Shown in pieces: positions 1 through 4,573 of a stretch of DNA of 9,541 nt (positions are counted from its first letter, which is position 1; every line of letters starts with the position of its first letter). The notes under the pieces were generated by a model. That model had not been told where the DNA came from. It saw nothing but the letters and a program-made list of their open reading frames with translations, and ran no database searches. Source of the DNA: Bacteriovoracaceae bacterium (GTDB taxonomy: Bacteria > Bdellovibrionota > Bacteriovoracia > Bacteriovoracales > Bacteriovoracaceae); assembly GCA_947448095.1 (NCBI GenBank), contig CANFNN010000091.1, positions 1 to 9,541 on the forward strand, in the 5' to 3' direction. The position numbers and the translations under genes are program-made.

Positions 1-698
1 AACGCCTGAAGGAAACCAACAAAGATCCCCATGGCATAAAAAGGTATCGGAACGATGTAAGGAACCAGTTCCGAAAAAATCCCTAGAATTAAATGATCTC
101 CGTCCATGTTTCCACGTAAACGTAGAGCAAGGGAGAGAGGTCTTACTGAGATGGAAATAATTTCGATAGGGAAAATTAAAATAGCAAGTGCTGGCATAGG
201 ACCCGCAAAGTGCTTCATGTAAGCAACAAAACCAACTGCTCTAATCCCTTGAAAGTTGAAATAGAGAAAAGTGAAAATCCCTAAGGCCAAAGTCGTGTTG
301 AGATTTTGATTCGGAGACATCGATCCAGGAAAAACACCCATAACGTTAGTCACCAGGATGAAGCAGAAAACAAAAATCACGTAAGGGAAATAACGTTTAG
401 CACTCTCTTCACCCATAACAGACTTCGCAGTACTGTACATGGCCTGTCCAAGGGCTTCGACAATGTTTCTTAGTGAGATGCCTTTATCAGGAATCGTAGG
501 GTTTTTAATCGATGACACTTTAATACGATAAATCAGACCCATAACCAGAAAAACCAAAGCACCAAAGATAAGGGCAAGAGTGTGAGCAGGTAAAAATGGA
601 TTATGAAGAGCATGTGAGGCATTCGTGAAGAAGTTATATCCCCCGCTTGCCCAAACTGAATTTGTGAAAAGAAATGCAATTAAATACAAATATTTCAT
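1..698 (-). CDS. atpB: ATP synthase F0 subunit a (AtpB), 3' end cut by window edge
   Basis: Subunit a is the inner-membrane stator subunit that forms the two proton half-channels against the c-ring. I translated 232 codons from ATG at 698; the C-terminus lies beyond position 1. The N-terminus MKYLYLIAFLFTNSVWA followed by SGG looks like a cleavable signal peptide. Membrane segments follow at about residues 38-57, 105-122, 134-150 and 166-185, then the family hallmark RPLSLALRLRGNM (residues 186-198). R193 matches the essential Arg210 of E. coli, N197 matches Asn214, and D201-H202 sit at the Gly218-Glu219 positions. Q231 falls at the conserved Gln252 position. R195, where E. coli has Phe212, is odd. 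TAGGA lies 5 bases before the ATG. The gene follows an AtpI-like gene by 17 bases, as at the head of many atp operons. The family call is firm. Confidence 0.95.
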   Translation of the reverse strand, partial: MKYLYLIAFLFTNSVWASGGYNFFTNASHALHNPFLPAHTLALIFGALVFLVMGLIYRIKVSSIKNPTIPDKGISLRNIVEALGQAMYSTAKSVMGEESAKRYFPYVIFVFCFILVTNVMGVFPGSMSPNQNLNTTLALGIFTFLYFNFQGIRAVGFVAYMKHFAGPMPALAILIFPIEIISISVRPLSLALRLRGNMDGDHLILGIFSELVPYIVPIPFYAMGIFVGFLQA

Positions 699-703
699 GG
701 GAA

Positions 704-708
704 TCCTA
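704..708 (-). promoter_or_regulatory. Shine-Dalgarno of atpB
   Basis: TAGGA on the minus strand lies 5 bases before the ATG at 698. It fixes the start that includes the signal-peptide-like N-terminus of AtpB. Confidence 0.6.
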
Positions 709-715
709 GCAAAAT

Positions 716-1081
716 TTAATACTTGTTTTTAATACTAACGACTTGAATTATCAATTGGAAAATCATGAGGATCATGACTTTTGGGACTAGAGATTGATTG
801 TATAAGTACGCCAGGCCAAGAATAGTAACCAGTAGCATCATTTTACCAAACATTAAGAGTAAAACACGCTTTAAAGAGTGCTTCGCCGCATCACCCTCGC
901 TCGTCATGGAGCTTGCTAATTCTCCGATGATTTTCACTAAAACAGTGTGATTTAGTACCAGCGCCACGAGGATCGCCACCAGGACCAGGGTGTCCATTGC
1001 TTGTCCCCATCCGAGTGCCATGGCCGTGATAAGATTTAAGGCCGAGAGACTGTAGAATTTCTTTGTTACTTTTTTTTCCAT
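716..1081 (-). CDS. Small four-helix membrane protein, AtpI-like
   Basis: This 121-residue protein has a short Lys-rich N-terminus (MEKKVTKKF) and four predicted hydrophobic segments at about residues 11-26, 29-52, 69-93 and 98-116. A polar, charged loop (SSMTSEGDAAKHSLKR) lies between the second and third. Size, four-helix layout and position directly before atpB match the ATP synthase I family, whose members help assemble the c-ring and have been proposed to form an ion channel with AtpZ. I see no diagnostic motif, so the name rests mainly on topology and place. The ATG at 1081 lies inside the preceding gene (16-base overlap). An AGG 4 bases upstream is a short, closely spaced ribosome site, so translation may be coupled to the upstream gene. 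The overlap contains an A8G run (see the slippery-site entry). Confidence 0.7.
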   Translation of the reverse strand: MEKKVTKKFYSLSALNLITAMALGWGQAMDTLVLVAILVALVLNHTVLVKIIGELASSMTSEGDAAKHSLKRVLLLMFGKMMLLVTILGLAYLYNQSLVPKVMILMIFQLIIQVVSIKNKY

Positions 1082-1254
1082 GAGACCTGTATCATTTTAA
1101 TTAATATTACTATTACTGAGATAATGAGAATTGCTTGGGCCCAGCCCTGACTAATATAACCGGCCTTCACAACTTCCTGAAATCCAAAAAAAATCCCCAA
1201 AATAGTTGAGGGTAATCCAAGAGCAAGGGCCAGTGCTTTTTGCCAGCTATTCAT
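1066..1254 (-). CDS. Small two-helix membrane protein, AtpZ-like by position
   Basis: The 62-residue protein has two hydrophobic segments, about residues 6-25 (ALALALGLPSTILGIFFGF) and 39-57 (AQAILIISVIVILIKMIQV), and a basic tail ending in WKKK. A two-helix protein of this size immediately before an AtpI-like gene and atpB is what AtpZ genes look like, and AtpZ proteins act with AtpI in F0 assembly or Mg/Ca movement. The glycine-rich first helix is compatible, but the acidic/basic residues usual in AtpZ are not obvious, so homology is not proven. The ATG at 1254 has only a weak GGA about 10 bases upstream. A small hairpin directly precedes the start codon. The last codons (TGG AAA AAA AAG TAA) run into the next gene. 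Confidence 0.6.
   Translation of the reverse strand: MNSWQKALALALGLPSTILGIFFGFQEVVKAGYISQGWAQAILIISVIVILIKMIQVSWKKK
1069..1090 (-). other. Possible -1 slippery site at the small atp gene overlap
   Basis: Minus strand: an A8 run (1070-1077) followed by G gives A AAA AAG (1075 to 1069) in the reading frame of the AtpZ-like gene, immediately before its TAA stop. A -1 slip here continues as GTA ACA AAG, exactly the frame of the AtpI-like gene, giving an about 177-residue fusion. An AGG at 1086-1088 lies 10 bases upstream of the heptamer, comparable with the Shine-Dalgarno stimulator of E. coli dnaX. The same AGG may simply be the ribosome site of the downstream ATG. No strong downstream stem-loop is seen; the best is a 4-bp GGCC/GGCC pairing. 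Confidence 0.35.
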
Positions 1255-1270
1255 TTATTGAGTCCAATAA
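1255..1270 (-). repeat. 6-bp inverted repeat before the AtpZ-like start
   Basis: Minus strand TTATTG-GACT-CAATAA is a perfect 6-bp stem with a 4-base loop, ending directly at the ATG at 1254. It is A+T-rich and weak, and there is no U-run, so it is not a terminator. The weak GGA ribosome-site element lies at the stem top and loop, so folding could modestly affect initiation. Confidence 0.4.
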
Positions 1271-1291
1271 TTTAAAACCAAGATAAAGAAA

Positions 1292-2098
1292 CTATCGCTT
1301 TCTGGCAACTCGGCGAGCGAAGAGAGATTTAAGCCTCGCCCTCAATACATCAGGATTAGGATAACTAGGAAGAAGCGAGTAATAAATATTATAGGCTTCT
1401 TTCAGTTTTTCATTGGATTCATAGGCATTGGCGATTAAAAATTTCACCTTAATTATTTGATCTTTTCTTCGCTCACGCTTTAAATATTCCATCCAGTACT
1501 CAACTGCTTGATCCCAGTTTTTGTTATAAAACTCAATCAATCCCATTTGGTTATAAGCTTCTACGTAATAGGGATTTGTTGGCTGACTGATAATCTGGTT
1601 AAAAATTTCACGGGCCTTATTGTATTTACCCATTTCGAAATATGATTCTCCGACTCTTAAAAAATAATAATCATAATCTTTTAGTCTAGGTTTCACATTC
1701 ATTAGAATTTCATAAGCACGAATTGCTTCTGTGAAATTTTTCGCAAAACTAAAATTAATATCTGCAATTTTCTCTAATGATTTCACCTGCCAAAGAGGAT
1801 CATCCACGTTATCCACGATAAACTGATAGTACTTGAGTGCCTTAACTTGCTCATCTAGGTAGAGATAATAAATCTCAGCCAGCTGATAATTGATTTTCGT
1901 TTTTATGATTTTCGACGGATTCTTCTTTAGCACACGCTCATAGAGCTCAACGGCTTTAGAGAATTTTTGGCTATCAACATTTTTTTGAGCTGAGAGAATG
2001 TCTTGATTGAGTCCTGAGGTAAAGTCACATGAACTTAACCCCAGGATCATTAAAAAAATACTTAGTCTACTGAACAGGTGGTGTATCAGAAGGTTCAC
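1292..2098 (-). CDS. TPR-repeat lipoprotein of unknown role
   Basis: This 268-residue protein has a type II signal peptide: the hydrophobic stretch LSIFLMILGL and then the lipobox LSSC, with Cys24 as the predicted lipidated residue. The mature part is almost all helical tetratricopeptide-type repeats, visible at about residues 33-62, 66-97, 105-137, 143-172, 178-209 and 215-246 (e.g. GKYNKAREIFNQII, KNWDQAVEYWMEYL). It ends in a basic tail, RRVARKR. Such repeats bind partner proteins, as in BamD- or CpoB-like factors, but I cannot assign it to either. Asp25 after the Cys would keep the protein in the inner membrane by the E. coli Lol rule, which may not hold here. The start is GTG at 2098: an in-frame TAG lies directly upstream, and the next Met (residue 17) would destroy the signal peptide. 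The first ten codons overlap the gyrA end by 32 bases, suggesting translational coupling; the ribosome site (GAAGAAG) is weak. Confidence 0.85.
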   Translation of the reverse strand: MNLLIHHLFSRLSIFLMILGLSSCDFTSGLNQDILSAQKNVDSQKFSKAVELYERVLKKNPSKIIKTKINYQLAEIYYLYLDEQVKALKYYQFIVDNVDDPLWQVKSLEKIADINFSFAKNFTEAIRAYEILMNVKPRLKDYDYYFLRVGESYFEMGKYNKAREIFNQIISQPTNPYYVEAYNQMGLIEFYNKNWDQAVEYWMEYLKRERRKDQIIKVKFLIANAYESNEKLKEAYNIYYSLLPSYPNPDVLRARLKSLFARRVARKR

Positions 2099-4556
2099 CT
2101 ATGTTGGCTTCTTCGTCTGGATCAATAATTTTTTCAATCGCGATCACTTTCTCATCAGGCTTAACATTAATGAGGCGAACACCTTGAGTATTACGTCCAA
2201 GAAGTGAGATTCCGGAAATTTTGGTTCTAATGACCTGGCCTTTATCAGTAATGATCATAAGATCATCTTTATCGGTCACAGGAAGAATGCACATGATATC
2301 ACCGGTTTTCTCGGTCAATTTCATAGCTAAAATACCTTTACCGCCACGAGACTGCTTACGATATTCTTCGGCTGCAGATCGTTTTCCATATCCTCGAGAA
2401 GTCACAGTCAGAATTTCTGATTTATCATCAATCACTTCCATGCCAATGACGACTTCATCGTCTTCAAGACTCATCCCTTTCACACCTTGTGAAACACGTC
2501 CTTGAGGTCGGCAATCATCTTCAAAAAATCTGATTGATTTACCACCAGAAGAGGCAAGAAGAATATCTTTCTTACCATCTGTGATTCTTACAGAGAGAAC
2601 AGAATCGCCATCAACAACTTTAATCGCCTTGAGACCATTTTGGCGCATATTTTTGTATTCTGAGAGTTCCGATTTTTTCACAATTCCGTGCTTAGTTGCG
2701 AAGATCAGGAAGTGACCTTCCGCCTCTTTAGGCACAGTGATAATTTCTTGCACTTTTTCGTCTGTAGGTACGTTGATTATGTTTACTACGTTTCTACCTT
2801 TAGCCGTTCTGAGACCTTCAGGAATTTGGTAAACTTTAATTGAGAAGACTGTTCCCTTATCCGTAAAAATCATCAACGTATCGTGAGTATCAGCGGTGAA
2901 TATAGATGTGTAAAAATCATCATCTAAATCTGCGCCCTTAACACCTTTACCACCACGTTTTTGTGAGCGGAAAGTATCTATGGCCATACGCTTGAGGTAA
3001 CCCTTTTGCGTAATTGTCACAATCACTTCTTCATTTTTAATCAAATCTTCCATCTGAATTTCATCAGCTTGAGCAATGATTTCGGTCTTACGAGCATCTC
3101 CATAGTTTTCTCGCACGGCCGTGAATTCATCACGTATAATGACTTTGATTTCTTCTTCAGATCCTAGAATACTTTCTAAGCGGAAGATTTCTTTCATGAT
3201 GGCTTCGTAGTCAGCAATAATCTTATCGCGCTCAAGACCAGTTAATCTTTGAAGACGCATATCAAGAATTGCTTGGGCCTGGATTGGAGAGAGAGTAAAT
3301 CTCTGCATCAATTGATCTTTGGCCTGGGCCGGACCCTCAGCTTTTTTAACTAGCTCAACAATTTCATCGATATTTTCAACAGCAACTTTTAGGCCCTCTA
3401 AAATATGGGCGCGCTCTTTGGCTTTTTTAAGTTCATAAGTAGTTCTACGAATAACAATTTCACGGCGATGTTCTATGAAGCATTCAAGTTGCTGCTTCAG
3501 ATCGAATACACGTGGCTGACCGTTATAAATTGAAAGAAAAATAATCCCAAATGAAACCTGCATTTGAGTTTGTTTATACAAACGGTTCAGAAGAACTGAA
3601 GCAGATTCGCCTCGTTTCACGTCAATCACTACTCGAATACCTTCACGTGAAGACTCATCGCGGATATCAGAAATTCCTTCAATGGCTTTTTCACGAACCA
3701 AATCTGCAATTTTTTCAATCAACCGAGCTTTGTTCACCTGATAAGGAATTTCAGTAATAATGATTTTTTCTCGATCATTTTTCCCTACTTCAATATCAGC
3801 TTTAGCACGAACTTGAATAACTCCCTTACCAGTATGGTAAGCTTGTTGAATCCCAGCAGTTCCGTGAATTGCGCCAGAAGTTGGAAAATCTGGGCCAGGA
3901 ATATGTTTAATTAAATCATGAACAGTTAAGTCCGGATTTTCAATCAGGGCCAAAAGTCCATTCATGACTTCAGTTAAGTTATGGGGAGGAATATTGGTCG
4001 CCATACCCACGGCAATACCAGAAGAACCATTAATCAGAAGATTGGGAATTTTTGTTGGAAGAACTGTGGGTTCTTGAAGTGATCCATCATAGTTGTCCTG
4101 CCAATCGACAGTTTCTTTATCAATATCACCCAACATATCGTTGGTGAGTTTTTCCATTCGGACTTCGGTATATCGCATGGCCGCGGCACTATCTCCGTCA
4201 ATTGATCCGAAGTTACCTTGACCATCAATAATGGTGTATCTCATGGAGAAATCTTGCGCCAATCGAACCATCGCTCCATAAACAGCAGAGTCACCATGCG
4301 GGTGATACTTACCGATAACATCACCTACCACACGGGCAGATTTTAGATACGGTCGGTTATGATAGTTGTTCAGCATGTGCATAGCAAACAACACACGTCT
4401 ATGAACTGGTTTGAATCCATCACGCACGTCAGGTAGAGCACGCCCTACGATTACTGACATAGCGTAATCTAGGTAACAGCTTTTCATCTCATCTTGAATT
4501 AACAGAGGAGTGATATTTCCGTGGTTATGGTTCGCATTATTGTTTTCGTCACTCAT
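2067..4556 (-). CDS. gyrA: DNA gyrase subunit A
   Basis: GyrA is the breakage-reunion subunit of the A2B2 enzyme that introduces negative supercoils. The 829-residue protein has the winged-helix/tower core: the quinolone region GKYHPHGDSAVYG (residues 82-94), catalytic Tyr129 in AAMRYTE (Tyr122 of E. coli), and the isoleucine-containing GISDIRDESSREG segment. A coiled coil at about 360-480 carries QAQAILDMRLQRLTGLE. The C-terminal domain has the GyrA box QKRGGKG (532-538), which separates gyrase A from ParC, and about six beta-pinwheel blades, including a second box-like QSRGGKG (735-741). An acidic/Pro tail ends the protein. Residue 94, Asp87 in E. coli, is Gly. AAGGA lies 8 bases before the ATG. 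The gene follows gyrB by 17 bases and overlaps the lipoprotein gene. The N-terminus has an Asn/His-rich stretch of about 13 residues. Confidence 0.98.
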   Translation of the reverse strand: MSDENNNANHNHGNITPLLIQDEMKSCYLDYAMSVIVGRALPDVRDGFKPVHRRVLFAMHMLNNYHNRPYLKSARVVGDVIGKYHPHGDSAVYGAMVRLAQDFSMRYTIIDGQGNFGSIDGDSAAAMRYTEVRMEKLTNDMLGDIDKETVDWQDNYDGSLQEPTVLPTKIPNLLINGSSGIAVGMATNIPPHNLTEVMNGLLALIENPDLTVHDLIKHIPGPDFPTSGAIHGTAGIQQAYHTGKGVIQVRAKADIEVGKNDREKIIITEIPYQVNKARLIEKIADLVREKAIEGISDIRDESSREGIRVVIDVKRGESASVLLNRLYKQTQMQVSFGIIFLSIYNGQPRVFDLKQQLECFIEHRREIVIRRTTYELKKAKERAHILEGLKVAVENIDEIVELVKKAEGPAQAKDQLMQRFTLSPIQAQAILDMRLQRLTGLERDKIIADYEAIMKEIFRLESILGSEEEIKVIIRDEFTAVRENYGDARKTEIIAQADEIQMEDLIKNEEVIVTITQKGYLKRMAIDTFRSQKRGGKGVKGADLDDDFYTSIFTADTHDTLMIFTDKGTVFSIKVYQIPEGLRTAKGRNVVNIINVPTDEKVQEIITVPKEAEGHFLIFATKHGIVKKSELSEYKNMRQNGLKAIKVVDGDSVLSVRITDGKKDILLASSGGKSIRFFEDDCRPQGRVSQGVKGMSLEDDEVVIGMEVIDDKSEILTVTSRGYGKRSAAEEYRKQSRGGKGILAMKLTEKTGDIMCILPVTDKDDLMIITDKGQVIRTKISGISLLGRNTQGVRLINVKPDEKVIAIEKIIDPDEEANIGEPSDTPPVQ

Positions 4557-4564
4557 AAATCTGA

Positions 4565-4569
4565 TCCTT
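4565..4569 (-). promoter_or_regulatory. Shine-Dalgarno of gyrA
   Basis: AAGGA on the minus strand, 8 bases before the gyrA ATG, within the 17-base gyrB-gyrA gap. It supports independent initiation at the Asn-rich N-terminus. Confidence 0.6.
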
Positions 4570-4573
4570 CAAA

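Noticed and set aside
2478..2494. Perfect 7-bp inverted repeat TTTCACA-CCT-TGTGAAA
   Set aside because: It lies in gyrA codons for a conserved blade (VSQGVKG). A 7-bp repeat with short spacer is expected about once by chance in a window this long, and there is no promoter nearby.
2221..2505. 94-codon open frame on the + strand inside gyrA
   Set aside because: Antisense shadow of a conserved GyrA C-terminal domain; composition mirrors the complementary codons.
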